Below are positions 34,115 through 42,604 of a DNA stretch of 64,000 nucleotides, one piece after another. This stretch comes from JALZKA01 sp963701205 (GTDB taxonomy: Bacteria > Actinomycetota > Thermoleophilia > Solirubrobacterales > 70-9). The DNA lies in NCBI GenBank assembly GCA_963701205.1, contig OY969575.1:1364001-1428000 (forward strand). Direction: 5' to 3'. The translations under genes and the position numbers were made by a program. Positions within the stretch are counted from its first letter, which is position 1, and every line of letters starts with the position of its first letter. The notes under the pieces were generated by a model. The model was not told the DNA's origin, searched no databases, and was given only the letters and a program-made list of their open reading frames with translations.

Positions 34115-35760
34115 GAACCGCGTCACAGCGCAAGCGCCTGCCGAACTGGGCGATCGGGTTGATCCTGATCGTGGTCGTCAGCGTGGCTTCGGTGCTCTCC
34201 TACACGAAGAACTTGCCCTGGACTTCGAACTACGAGGTTCAGGCGGTCTTCGCGTCGGCAGGCAACGTCCGTCCCAACTCGCAGGTGCGGATCGCGGGCG
34301 TCAACGTCGGCAAGGTGACGACGATCCAGAACCTGGCGGCCGGCGATCCCCGGGCGGCTGAAGGCGAAACCGATGAGCCCGAGGCCGGCGACGAAGGTGC
34401 AGCACCCTCAACCGCCGCGGTCGTCACGATGCAGCTCGACGAATCGGCATTGCCGCTTCACACCGACGCCACGATGAAGCTTCGCCCGCGCCTGTTCCTG
34501 GAAGGCAACCTGTTCGTTGACCTGAAGCCCGGCAGCCCCAACGCCCCCGTTGCTGAGGACGGCTATGTGTTCCCGGCCGGGCAGACCTCGCTCGCGGTCA
34601 GCCTTGATGAGGTCCTGACGACGCTTCAGTCCGACGTCCGCACCGACCTTCAGATCCTGCTCGACCAGCTCGGCAACGCATTCGCCGATTACGGCGGCGC
34701 CGAGGGATTCCGCGAGCTCTACCGCTCGTCACCGGGCGCCTTCCGCTACACGTCGCAGGTCAACGAGGCGTTCCTGGGCAAGGAACCCCGCGACCTCTCG
34801 GACCTGATCGTCAACTTCGACTCGACGGTCGAGGCCCTCGGTCGTAACGGCAGCGACCTTCAGGACCTGGTTACCAACCTCCGGATCGTGCTCGGGTCGT
34901 TTGCCGCCGAATCCGACGCGCTCGAGCGCGGCATCGCCGAACTTCCGGGTGTCCTTGAGGTCGGCAGGCCCGCGCTGGCAAGTTTGAACGCCGCCTTCCC
35001 GGCGGTGCGCGCCTTCGCCCGCGAGGCGCTGCCCGGCGTCAAGTCCACCCCGGCTGCGCTCGATGCCGGCACGCCCTTCCTGCGCCAGCTTTCAGGGCTC
35101 GTCTCCAAGCCTGAGTTGCGCGGCCTCGTCAGCGATTTGCGTCCGGCGATTCCAAACCTGACCCGTCTGTCGAAGGCGACGATCCCGTTCATGCGCCAGG
35201 CTCGGGCGCTGGCAAGTTGCGCCAACGAGGTGGTCGTCCCGTGGTCCAACGACACGATCAACGACACGTCCACGCCGGCCACGGCGCGGGTTTTCGAGGA
35301 GTTCGGCTACGGCCTGACCGGAATCGCCGGCGAGAGCCGCTCCGGTGACGCGAACGGCCCGTACATCCGCGTTCTCGCGGGCGGTGGCACCAACACCGTC
35401 ATTCACCCCGACCCCGTCCAGGGTCCCATCTACGGCGTGACGCCGCTGCCGATCGAGGGAGCGATTCCGGCGCTTGATTCGGCGGCCAAGACGCCCTTCC
35501 GCCCCGACGTCCCCTGCGAGACCCAGGAGGCCCCGAACCTGAACTCCCAGGTTGGCCTGGCACCCACCCAGACGTCCGCCTCAGCTCCGGCAAGCCCGCT
35601 TTCATCAGCCCAGCAGTCGCAACTCAACGCGCTCGGCGAGCCACTCGCCCAGGCATCAAGCCTGGCCGAGGGCAACAAGAAGCAGACTCGCAAGGATCGC
35701 TCACAGTTCCAGAGCCTGCTCGATGAACTTGACGCAATCGTTACGGGTGCGGCACGATGA
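34111..35760 (+). CDS. MCE-family protein, fourth of six
   Basis: 549 residues. Membrane helix at about residues 10-27 (WAIGLILIVVVSVASVLSY), MCE domain from YEVQAVFASAGNVRPNSQVR to EGNLFVDLKPGSP with an acidic insertion (about residues 85-108) that enlarges the domain, then a helical domain and a C-terminal Gln/Ser/Ala-rich tail. ATGA overlaps on both sides. Confidence 0.88.
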   Translation: MRTASQRKRLPNWAIGLILIVVVSVASVLSYTKNLPWTSNYEVQAVFASAGNVRPNSQVRIAGVNVGKVTTIQNLAAGDPRAAEGETDEPEAGDEGAAPSTAAVVTMQLDESALPLHTDATMKLRPRLFLEGNLFVDLKPGSPNAPVAEDGYVFPAGQTSLAVSLDEVLTTLQSDVRTDLQILLDQLGNAFADYGGAEGFRELYRSSPGAFRYTSQVNEAFLGKEPRDLSDLIVNFDSTVEALGRNGSDLQDLVTNLRIVLGSFAAESDALERGIAELPGVLEVGRPALASLNAAFPAVRAFAREALPGVKSTPAALDAGTPFLRQLSGLVSKPELRGLVSDLRPAIPNLTRLSKATIPFMRQARALASCANEVVVPWSNDTINDTSTPATARVFEEFGYGLTGIAGESRSGDANGPYIRVLAGGGTNTVIHPDPVQGPIYGVTPLPIEGAIPALDSAAKTPFRPDVPCETQEAPNLNSQVGLAPTQTSASAPASPLSSAQQSQLNALGEPLAQASSLAEGNKKQTRKDRSQFQSLLDELDAIVTGAAR

Positions 35761-37103
35761 AGACCGCGATTCGCAAGAACCTTCGCAACTTCATCGCCGT
35801 GGTTGCCCTGTTCGCAATCGCGTCGGTGACGAGCTACATCATCCTCCAGGAGCAGCGCCTGCGGATCCCGATCCTGGAGGAAAAGCCGTTCCAGCTCCAG
35901 GCCGAGTTCGAGACCGCGCAGGCCGTGGTTGCCGGCCAGGGGCAGACCGTGCGCGTTGCCGGTGTGCGGATCGGCGATGTCTCTGGCGTCGAGCTCGTCG
36001 ATGGCCGCGCGATCATCACCTTCGATATCGAACGTGACTACCTGCCGATCTACCGGGACGCCACGCTCTTGATGAGGCCGCGCACCGGGCTCAAGGACAT
36101 GTTCTTCGCGCTTGATCCAGGAACGAACGACCGTGCGCTGGGGGAGCCCTACGAGGAAGGCGAGATGATCCCGCTCGCCAACACGGCCCCGGATATCAAC
36201 CTCGACGAGATCCTCGCCGGCCTCGACGGCGACAGCCAGGCCTACCTGCGGGCGCTGATCGTCGGCGCCGGTCAGGGCCTTGATGGCCGCGACAAGGACC
36301 TGGGCAAGCTGCTGGCCGCCCTTGGACCGATCAACAACGACCTCGACCGGCTTTCAACCGAAGTCGCCAAGCGCGACGAGAACCTGAAGAACCTGATCCA
36401 CAACCTGAGTTCGCTGACCGAGGCTGTGGGCAAGCAGGACGACGACATCGCCCGCTTTGTCTCGGCTTCCAACTCGACGCTGGAGGCAATCGGCGTCCAG
36501 GATCCGGACGTCCAGCAGGCGACCGCACTCCTACCTGGCACGCTGCGCCAGACGCGCGACGCGCTGCAGGCAGCCGGCGAGTTTGGCGACCAGCTCGGTC
36601 CCGCGCTCAACGACCTACGCCCCTTCGCTCGCAAGCTCCCGGATGTCAACGCGGCCCTTACGCGGCTAGCCAACCGCACCACACCGGCGATTCGCGACCA
36701 GATCCGGCCGTTCGTCCGCAAGGCCCGTCCGGTCGTGCCCGACCTGGCCAAGGCGGGGCGCAAGTTCTCGAAGACCGCGCCGGAGCTGACCAAGGTGACG
36801 GGCAGGCTCAACGAACTGCTCAATATGGCGGCCTTCAACCCGAACGGGGCGGAAGCCCCCGGTGAGGCCGGTCGTGATGAGGGTTACCTGTACTGGTCCG
36901 CGTGGCTCGCGCACAACAGCGTCAGCGTCTTCGGCAGCCAGGATGGCCACGGCCTCTACCGGCGGATCTACTTCTCGGCCAGCTGCCAGAACCTCACAAA
37001 CCTGGTCGCCGGGGCATTCAGTCACGTGCCCGGCGGCGAGTTGATTGCGTCCAATGTCACCGGCCTCGGAACGCTGTTTGGCCCCGGGGAGGTGTGCGGC
37101 TGA
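35757..37103 (+). CDS. MCE-family protein, fifth of six
   Basis: 448 residues, the shortest of the set. Membrane helix FIAVVALFAIASVTSYIIL, MCE domain from FQLQAEFETAQAVVAGQGQT to LKDMFFALDPGTND, then a helical region with repeated heptad-like leucines, and a C-terminal segment (GYLYWSAWLAHNSVSVFGSQ) resembling that of other MCE proteins. The stop is shared with the next ATG as TGATG. Confidence 0.88.
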   Translation: MKTAIRKNLRNFIAVVALFAIASVTSYIILQEQRLRIPILEEKPFQLQAEFETAQAVVAGQGQTVRVAGVRIGDVSGVELVDGRAIITFDIERDYLPIYRDATLLMRPRTGLKDMFFALDPGTNDRALGEPYEEGEMIPLANTAPDINLDEILAGLDGDSQAYLRALIVGAGQGLDGRDKDLGKLLAALGPINNDLDRLSTEVAKRDENLKNLIHNLSSLTEAVGKQDDDIARFVSASNSTLEAIGVQDPDVQQATALLPGTLRQTRDALQAAGEFGDQLGPALNDLRPFARKLPDVNAALTRLANRTTPAIRDQIRPFVRKARPVVPDLAKAGRKFSKTAPELTKVTGRLNELLNMAAFNPNGAEAPGEAGRDEGYLYWSAWLAHNSVSVFGSQDGHGLYRRIYFSASCQNLTNLVAGAFSHVPGGELIASNVTGLGTLFGPGEVCG

Positions 37104-38692
37104 TGCAGAAGCAGGCTCCATCCGTCGGGCGCATCCTGGTCGCAATCGGGTTCTCGCTCTCCTGCTTCGGCCTGATCCTCTTCCTCTGGGTCGCGTTCGG
37201 CGGGCCGACGCCGCTCAAGTCCAAGAGCTACCGCTTCAGCGCCTACTTCCCCGAGGCAATCACGCTTGCGGCCGAGTCCGACGTGCGGATCGGCGGCGTA
37301 TCCGTGGGCAAGGTCAAGGCGGTCGAGGTCGGTCCCCGCGACGCAAGGGTGGATGGCTACGACACGGCTGAGGCCGTCGTGGAGATCAAGCCCGAGTTCG
37401 CGCCGATCGCAACCGACGCTCGCGCCGTGCTGCGCCAAAAGACGCTGCTCGGCGAGACGTACGTCGAACTTACGCCCGGTTCCGAGACGGCTGACGGCGA
37501 TCCCTCGCCCGTCTCACTGGGTGCCGCGACGACGCTGACCGACGCTGAGGTCGAAGCGGCCGCCGAGCCGCTCGAGGAGGGCGCAACCCTGGCGGTCGGG
37601 CAGACCCGAAACGCCGTTCAGATTGACGAGATCTTCAACGCGCTGGACACCGAGACTCGCGAGGCGTTTCAGCGCTGGCAGGCAGCCGCCTCTGTGGCCT
37701 CGGCCGGCCGAGGCCTCGACCTCAACGACGCCTTCGGCAACCTCGGGCCGTTCATCACCGACGCCTCCCAGATCCTGGCCGTTCTGAAGGGCCAGAAGGT
37801 TGCGCTCAAGGGTCTGGTTCGCGACACCGGCACTGTCTTCGAGGCCCTTTCGGAGCGCGACCAAGAGTTGGCCGGCGCGATCACCGGTGGCGAGGCCACC
37901 TTCGGGGGCCTCGCCGACGCCGACGCCGCCCTGGCGGAGTCGTTCCAGATCCTGCCGACCTTCCAGCGCGAGTCCCGGGCGACGCTCGAGCGGCTCGACG
38001 ACTTCCAGGCAACGTCCCGCCCCGTGATTCAGAAGCTTTTGCCGGTCGCCAACGACATCAGCCCAACGCTGGAGAGCGTCCGCAAGCTCTCGCCGCACCT
38101 TGAGCGCCTCTTCCGCAAGCTCGATCCGCTGATTGACGTCAGCAAACGCGGCCTGCCGGCGCTCCGTCGCCTGCTGGGTGGCGAGGGCCTCCGGCCGGCG
38201 CTTGATGCGCTTGAGCCGGTCTTGGCAAACGTCAATCCGGCGCTGGCCTACCTGAAGCAGTACAAGAACGTCGTCACCGATTTCCTGGCGGTGCCTGGTT
38301 ATGCCCTCTCGAACACCTTGCCGACGCAGCCTGGCCAGCCGACGCCGCGGACCTACCTGCGCCAGATCGGCTACACCAGCGCCGAGACGCTGTCGATCCA
38401 CCCGAGCCGTCTGCCAACCAACCGCGGCAACGGCTACCCGGCACCGAACTACCTGACGACGCGGGAGACCGCTGAAGGCGGAATCTTCCCCAACTTCGAC
38501 TGCAAGAACACCGACTTCACGCCCGGCCTCGGCGGCGATCCGGATGAGGACGAGCTTGCCTTCCGCGGCCCGGCCAACCCGGGTGAGGGCGTCGAGCAGG
38601 GCCAGAGCACGGCGTTTGCGGCCTGCTTCATCCAGACTCCGCCATTCTTCTTCGGCGGCGGCCGCGCTCCAAACATCCTCGCCGATCCCTAG
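37103..38692 (+). CDS. MCE-family protein, sixth of six
   Basis: 529 residues from the ATG at 37103. Membrane helix (ILVAIGFSLSCFGLILFLWV), MCE domain from YRFSAYFPEAITLAAESDVR to LLGETYVELTPGS, helical domain, and a C-terminal region with two Cys (NFDCKNT, FAACF). It ends the operon, with a strong hairpin directly after it. No YrbE/MlaE permease or Mkl/MlaF ATPase gene is adjacent at either end. Confidence 0.88.
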   Translation: MQKQAPSVGRILVAIGFSLSCFGLILFLWVAFGGPTPLKSKSYRFSAYFPEAITLAAESDVRIGGVSVGKVKAVEVGPRDARVDGYDTAEAVVEIKPEFAPIATDARAVLRQKTLLGETYVELTPGSETADGDPSPVSLGAATTLTDAEVEAAAEPLEEGATLAVGQTRNAVQIDEIFNALDTETREAFQRWQAAASVASAGRGLDLNDAFGNLGPFITDASQILAVLKGQKVALKGLVRDTGTVFEALSERDQELAGAITGGEATFGGLADADAALAESFQILPTFQRESRATLERLDDFQATSRPVIQKLLPVANDISPTLESVRKLSPHLERLFRKLDPLIDVSKRGLPALRRLLGGEGLRPALDALEPVLANVNPALAYLKQYKNVVTDFLAVPGYALSNTLPTQPGQPTPRTYLRQIGYTSAETLSIHPSRLPTNRGNGYPAPNYLTTRETAEGGIFPNFDCKNTDFTPGLGGDPDEDELAFRGPANPGEGVEQGQSTAFAACFIQTPPFFFGGGRAPNILADP

Positions 38693-38695
38693 GCC

Positions 38696-38725
38696 GGTAG
38701 CGCCCGCCGGGTTCCGGCGCCTACC
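38696..38725 (+). terminator. Hairpin after the mce operon
   Basis: Inner stem CGCCGG/CCGGCG around GTT, extended after a small bulge by GGTAG/CTACC. It begins four bases after the mce stop and ends at the ATG of the next gene. It can act as a terminator or mask the next start. No T-run. Confidence 0.45.
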
Positions 38726-39412
38726 ATGTCGCGCGTGAGCGCGGCCAACGAATCCGATTGGGCCCAGGTGGCAAGGGCGGTCGCCGAGCGTCGCGGCGTT
38801 GCCTACGCCGGTGTTGGTGGCCTCAATCCGGCGGGTGGCCCCGTGGCGCTCTGCCCGGGCGGCCGAAATCGCCTAACCGGCGAGTTCGATCAAGGGTTCT
38901 GGGGCGCGTCATGCGATGCCGACGAGCGCGAACACGGCGGACTGTTCAAGCGCACCGTGTTGCCCGGTGCAATTCTCGTGAAGGCGCACATGCCCGACCT
39001 CGCGGCCGTCATGCCGCCGTTCAACGTCGAGTCAAAGGAGGGGGCGCTGGAGGCGATCGAAAGTCGCGTCAGCCGTCACCGCGTTCAGTTCGAATCGATC
39101 GAGTTCAACACCCGCTTCATTACAACGGTGGCTCCCGGGCACGACCCGATCGCCCTGCGCGAGACATTTAGCCCTGGGTTTTTGGACTGGGTCGCCTCGA
39201 TCAACGCGGAGGTGGACTTCGGCGTCGGGGACCGCCAGCTGTACTTCCATTGGGTCCTCGGCAAGCTGACCGAGGCCGAGTACGACGCCGCTCTTGACAA
39301 CGCCGGCATGCTCTTTCGCCGGATCCGCAAGGAGATGGAAGAACACGGCATCCACACCTATGAAGCCGGGCCCTGGCACGCCGGGCTCGCCCCGTTTCCT
39401 CCGACTGCCTAG
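38726..39412 (+). CDS. Hypothetical protein, 228 residues
   Basis: No family recognised. No signal or membrane segment. Notable stretches are RNRLTGEFDQGFWGASCDAD and the central FESIEFNTRFITTVAPGHDP, with aromatic and acidic residues that suggest a soluble alpha/beta fold. ATG at 38726 or GTG at 38735 could be the start. A strong hairpin precedes it, so it may be separately expressed from mce. Confidence 0.65.
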   Translation: MSRVSAANESDWAQVARAVAERRGVAYAGVGGLNPAGGPVALCPGGRNRLTGEFDQGFWGASCDADEREHGGLFKRTVLPGAILVKAHMPDLAAVMPPFNVESKEGALEAIESRVSRHRVQFESIEFNTRFITTVAPGHDPIALRETFSPGFLDWVASINAEVDFGVGDRQLYFHWVLGKLTEAEYDAALDNAGMLFRRIRKEMEEHGIHTYEAGPWHAGLAPFPPTA

Positions 39413-39440
39413 CGCCCCGCCACATCGAGGGCGAAGTGGC

Positions 39441-40154
39441 CTAGACCTCCGGCGGGATGTAGCCCTCGTCGCCCGGGAGCAGCATCCGCCAACCCTCATC
39501 AGCGTCGGGATCGGGCAGGATTCGGGGCATGACGGGGACGACGGTCGTCTGCCTCGCGGCGGCAATCGCGTCGTCGGCGGTGGCGAACGGGGCCAACGCC
39601 TCCAGCTGCTTGATCGTGGGGAAGACCAAGTCCAGGTCGCCGCTCTCACCCTGTCTGAGGGCCTTTGCCGGGTTGACCCAGGCGGCGTCCACGATCTCCG
39701 ACCCGTCGGGCGTGGGCGGCGAGTGAGCGGGGGCCAGCGCCATGTAGAAGCGCGTGTCGAAGCGGATCGGGACTGGCTCGGGCGTGATCCACCGCGACCA
39801 GAGCCACAGTTCAGCGTCTGAGCCGAGCGCGATTCCCGCTTCCTCTTCGAGTTCCCGCACGGCAGCGGCGCGATGCGCCAGCTCGTCGGCGGCCAGGTCC
39901 GTCTCGGCGCCGGCCACCCCCGAGATCAGCTCGTCGGCTTCAACCGCGCCGCCCGGGAACACCCAGACCCCCGGCATGAACCGGGCAGTGGGGTTGCGCT
40001 GGACGAGCAGAACCTCAAGCTCGCGGTCGGCATGCTTGCCGCCGCGGCGCAGCAGGATGATCGTCGCCGCGGCGCGGGTGGGCGCCGGCACGAAGTCGGG
40101 GGCGAGGGGATCCCGGGCGCCGACTGCGTCGGCGGGAAGCTTTGGCTCGTTCAT
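39441..40154 (-). CDS. Nudix hydrolase
   Basis: 237 residues. The Nudix box is split by an insert: FPGGAVEADE then about 22 residues, then AAVRELEEEAGIAL, carrying the REx2EE core that binds Mg2+. This split box resembles NUDT19-like coenzyme A diphosphatases in actinobacteria, so a CoA or acyl-CoA substrate is possible. Start MNEPKLPADAVG at 40154 has AAGG upstream; ATG 40163 is an alternative. Divergent from rubredoxin, 38 bases away. Confidence 0.85.
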   Translation of the reverse strand: MNEPKLPADAVGARDPLAPDFVPAPTRAAATIILLRRGGKHADRELEVLLVQRNPTARFMPGVWVFPGGAVEADELISGVAGAETDLAADELAHRAAAVRELEEEAGIALGSDAELWLWSRWITPEPVPIRFDTRFYMALAPAHSPPTPDGSEIVDAAWVNPAKALRQGESGDLDLVFPTIKQLEALAPFATADDAIAAARQTTVVPVMPRILPDPDADEGWRMLLPGDEGYIPPEV

Positions 40155-40192
40155 CGCGACCATCCTTGCGTATTGCTCGCTACGCTGAATCT

Positions 40193-40378
40193 GTGAGCAC
40201 GGATGGGCCGGCCAAAAAGCTTTGGATCTGTACATCGTGCGGGTTCATCTACGACCCGGACGAGGGCGACCCGGATGGAGGGATTCCGCCGGGGACCTCG
40301 TTCGACGACGTACCCGACGACTGGTTTTGCCCTGTCTGCGGCGCCCGCAAGTCCGACTTCGAGCCCTACAGCGAGTAG
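40193..40378 (+). CDS. Rubredoxin
   Basis: 61 residues. Two CxxCG knuckles, WICTSCGFIYDPDEGD and DWFCPVCGARKSDFEPY, bind one iron. The acidic spacing is normal for electron-transfer rubredoxins. Partner (alkane hydroxylase, reductase) is not adjacent. GTG start; TACGCT at 40181-40186 lies six bases before it, suggesting leaderless expression. An unusual repeat cluster follows the stop. Confidence 0.93.
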   Translation: MSTDGPAKKLWICTSCGFIYDPDEGDPDGGIPPGTSFDDVPDDWFCPVCGARKSDFEPYSE

Positions 40379-40384
40379 GCCCAG

Positions 40385-40437
40385 CCCCGACTGCGGGGTT
40401 GTGGGAGGGCGGATCACCCCGACTGCGGGGTTGTGGG
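40385..40437 (+). repeat. Two 21-bp direct repeats with hairpins
   Basis: The same 21 bases (beginning CCCCGACTGCGGGG) occur at 40385-40405 and 40417-40437, 32 bases apart. Each contains a CCCCG/CGGGG hairpin with loop ACTG followed by TTGTGGG. The second copy runs into the 59-bp dispersed repeat. They may terminate rubredoxin or bioA transcription. Confidence 0.75.
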
Positions 40438-40482
40438 GGCATTGACCCTAAAAACCCGCACTCGGTGGGGTTGGGTTACGCG
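40424..40482 (+). repeat. Dispersed 59-bp repeat, copy A
   Basis: This 59-base stretch matches 60475-60533 at 51 of 59 positions by eye. The shared core includes TGCGGGGTTGTGGGGGCATT and AAAAACCCGCACTCGG. It overlaps the last codons of bioA by seven bases. Not an IS element: no ORF of its own and no terminal duplications seen. Confidence 0.75.
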
Positions 40483-41837
40483 GCCCGCTGGATTGGCGCG
40501 GCGGCTGCGGCTCGGGCCTCGATTGCGATCGGGGCCCGGGTCGGGTAGGCGTCGGTCAGCGCGGCCGCGATCGATTCGGCAACGATCGCCACAAGTCGGC
40601 GCAACTCGGACTTGGCGATCACCAGTGGTGGCATCAGGACGATCGTGTTGCCAAGCGGTCGGACGATCGCGCCACGGGCGCGCGCCTCGAGGGTCACCCG
40701 GTGGCCAATGCGAAGCGCGGGGTCGTGCTGGCCTAAATCGATTCCCGCCATCAGTCCGCGAACCCGGACTTCGGCGACCTCGTCGGTCTGGGCCAGGTCG
40801 GCGAGCAGCTCGCTGAGCAGGCGGATCTTGGGCTGCATGCGCAGCAAGGTGCCCTCGGTCTCGAACGCGTCGAGGTTGGCGATTGCAGCGGCGCAGGCGA
40901 GGGGGTTGCCCGTATAGGTGTGGCCGTGAAAGAACGTCTGGGACTCCTCCGGTGCGCCAAGGAAGCCGTCGTAGATCCGCTCGGTCGCGAGCGTGGCCGC
41001 CAGCGGCATGTAGCCGCCGGTGAGGCCCTTGGCGACGCACATCAGGTCAGGAGCCACCCGCTCCTGCTCGCAGGCGAACATGGTTCCGGTACGTCCGAAA
41101 CCAGTTGCGACCTCGTCGCAGATCAGGAGTACGTCGTGGCGGTCGCAGAGCTCGCGTACACGGCGCAGGTAGCCGGGCGGTTGGACCCGGATCCCCGCCG
41201 CTCCCTGGACAAGCGGCTCGACGATGACCGCGGCGATCTCGCCGTCGTGGAAGTCGAGGATGCACTCAAGTTCCGCCGCGTCGCCCGGAGCGACGTGGTG
41301 GGCGTCGAAGAGCAGCGGCCCGTAGGCCGAGTGAAAGAGGTCGATGCCGCCAACCGAAACGGCGCCGACGGTGTCCCCGTGGTAGGCGTCGCGCAGGCAG
41401 ACGAACGACGTGCGCTTGCGGTCCTCGCCGCCCTGCTGCTGCCAGTACTGAAACGCCATCTTCAGGGCGATCTCAGTCGCCGTCGAGCCCGAGTCCGAGT
41501 AAAAAACACGGTTCAGTCCAGGGGGTGCGATCGCCACGAGTCGCGCGGCAAGCTCGGCGGCGAGCGGGTGAGAGAGGCCAAGCATCGTCGAGTGGGCCAC
41601 CCGGTCAAGCTGGTCGCGGATGGCCTTGTCGATGCCGGGGTGGCGGTGTCCGTGGACGTTGCACCAAAGCGATGAGACGCCGTCGATGTAGCGCCGGCCG
41701 TCGGCGTCGATCAGGTCGGTGCCGTGGGCGCGGGTGATCATCAACGGCTGCTCGTCGCACCAGCCGCGCTGCTGGGTGAACGGGTGCCAGAGGTGCGCGT
41801 GGTCGAGCTGGCTTGAGTTGCTGACCGCGTCTGGCAT
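40476..41837 (-). CDS. bioA: Adenosylmethionine-8-amino-7-oxononanoate aminotransferase
   Basis: Transfers the amino group of SAM to KAPA to make DAPA in biotin synthesis. Class III PLP aminotransferase; the PLP lysine is in CVAKGLTGGYMPLA, and LWHPFTQ, GSTATEIALKMAFQYW, DEVATGFGRTG and HGHTYTGNPLACAAA are typical of BioA. 453 residues; the Ala/Arg-rich last 25 are extra and overlap repeat copy A. Last gene of the bio run, separated from bioD by a perfect palindrome. Confidence 0.95.
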   Translation of the reverse strand: MPDAVSNSSQLDHAHLWHPFTQQRGWCDEQPLMITRAHGTDLIDADGRRYIDGVSSLWCNVHGHRHPGIDKAIRDQLDRVAHSTMLGLSHPLAAELAARLVAIAPPGLNRVFYSDSGSTATEIALKMAFQYWQQQGGEDRKRTSFVCLRDAYHGDTVGAVSVGGIDLFHSAYGPLLFDAHHVAPGDAAELECILDFHDGEIAAVIVEPLVQGAAGIRVQPPGYLRRVRELCDRHDVLLICDEVATGFGRTGTMFACEQERVAPDLMCVAKGLTGGYMPLAATLATERIYDGFLGAPEESQTFFHGHTYTGNPLACAAAIANLDAFETEGTLLRMQPKIRLLSELLADLAQTDEVAEVRVRGLMAGIDLGQHDPALRIGHRVTLEARARGAIVRPLGNTIVLMPPLVIAKSELRRLVAIVAESIAAALTDAYPTRAPIAIEARAAAAAPIQRAA

Positions 41838-41879
41838 CGTCCGGCGGCGAGCCTAGTAAGCCGCCCGGACGCGTAGCCG

Positions 41880-41909
41880 CTAGCTGAAGCGCGATCGCGC
41901 TTCAGCTAG
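41880..41909 (-). terminator. 30-bp perfect palindrome at the bioD stop
   Basis: Arms of 15 bases (CTAGCTGAAGCGCGA and its complement) meet without a spacer. As RNA it would fold with a stem of about 13 bp. It covers the bioD stop codon and lies 43 bases before bioA, so it could lower bioA expression or terminate. It could also be an operator. Confidence 0.6.
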
Positions 41910-42604
41910 GCGAAGAGATCAAGCGGCGGCCACGAATCCGGCGCCGCAATATCGATCGGCGGTACCGCGACGACCGGGACGTTGCCCAGCTGCTCGACCG
42001 TCGCACGGTTCGAGCGCTCGACTTCCGATGCTTCGGCGGGCCAGGGCGTCAGCGCCACCGCCAGGACGTCGAGCCCTACTCCTCGAACCGCCTCGAGCGT
42101 CAACAGCGTGTGGTTGATCGTCCCCAGGCCGGGTCTCGCCACGATCACAATGGGCAAGCCCAGATCGTGGGCGAAGTCCCTGACCAGATAGTCGAGGCGG
42201 AGTGGCACGAGAAAACCGCCGACGCCTTCGCAGACGAGGTACTCGCAACCGTCCCGCGCACGCTCGGCGGTGGCCAGCAGTCGCTGCCTTTCGATCGGCT
42301 TGCCGGCCAGCTCCGCGCCCAGGTGGGGCGATACGGCGGGCCCGTAGCGGTACGGCGCGATCTCGTCGTCGGTCTGAGCCGAGCGGGCCGCGAGCCGCAG
42401 CAGCTCGTGGTCGGGCAGCCCAGCGCCGGGCGCGGCGTGCTCGTCGAGGCCGCTGACGGCCGGCTTGAGGACGCCAACCGAAAGCCCGGAATCGGACGCG
42501 TCGCGCGCGATCAGCCCGGCGACGACCGTCTTGCCTACCTCGGTGCCGCTGCCGGTGACGAAGACGCCACCGGCGCGGTCAGGCGGCTCGTGGGAACTCG
42601 GCAC
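41906..42604 (-). CDS. bioD: Dethiobiotin synthetase
   Basis: ATP-dependent closing of the ureido ring from DAPA and CO2. The P-loop GVFVTGSGTEVGKT is followed by KPAVSG, the DAPA-binding SPHLGAELAG and CEGVGGFLVPL. The GTG at 42604 gives 232 residues, normal for the family, and a 26-base overlap with bioF. The frame is open further but has no suitable N-terminus. Confidence 0.93.
   Translation of the reverse strand: MPSSHEPPDRAGGVFVTGSGTEVGKTVVAGLIARDASDSGLSVGVLKPAVSGLDEHAAPGAGLPDHELLRLAARSAQTDDEIAPYRYGPAVSPHLGAELAGKPIERQRLLATAERARDGCEYLVCEGVGGFLVPLRLDYLVRDFAHDLGLPIVIVARPGLGTINHTLLTLEAVRGVGLDVLAVALTPWPAEASEVERSNRATVEQLGNVPVVAVPPIDIAAPDSWPPLDLFA

Noticed and set aside
40424..40482. The dispersed repeat as an insertion sequence
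   Set aside because: Too short, no transposase and no terminal inverted repeats or target duplications.
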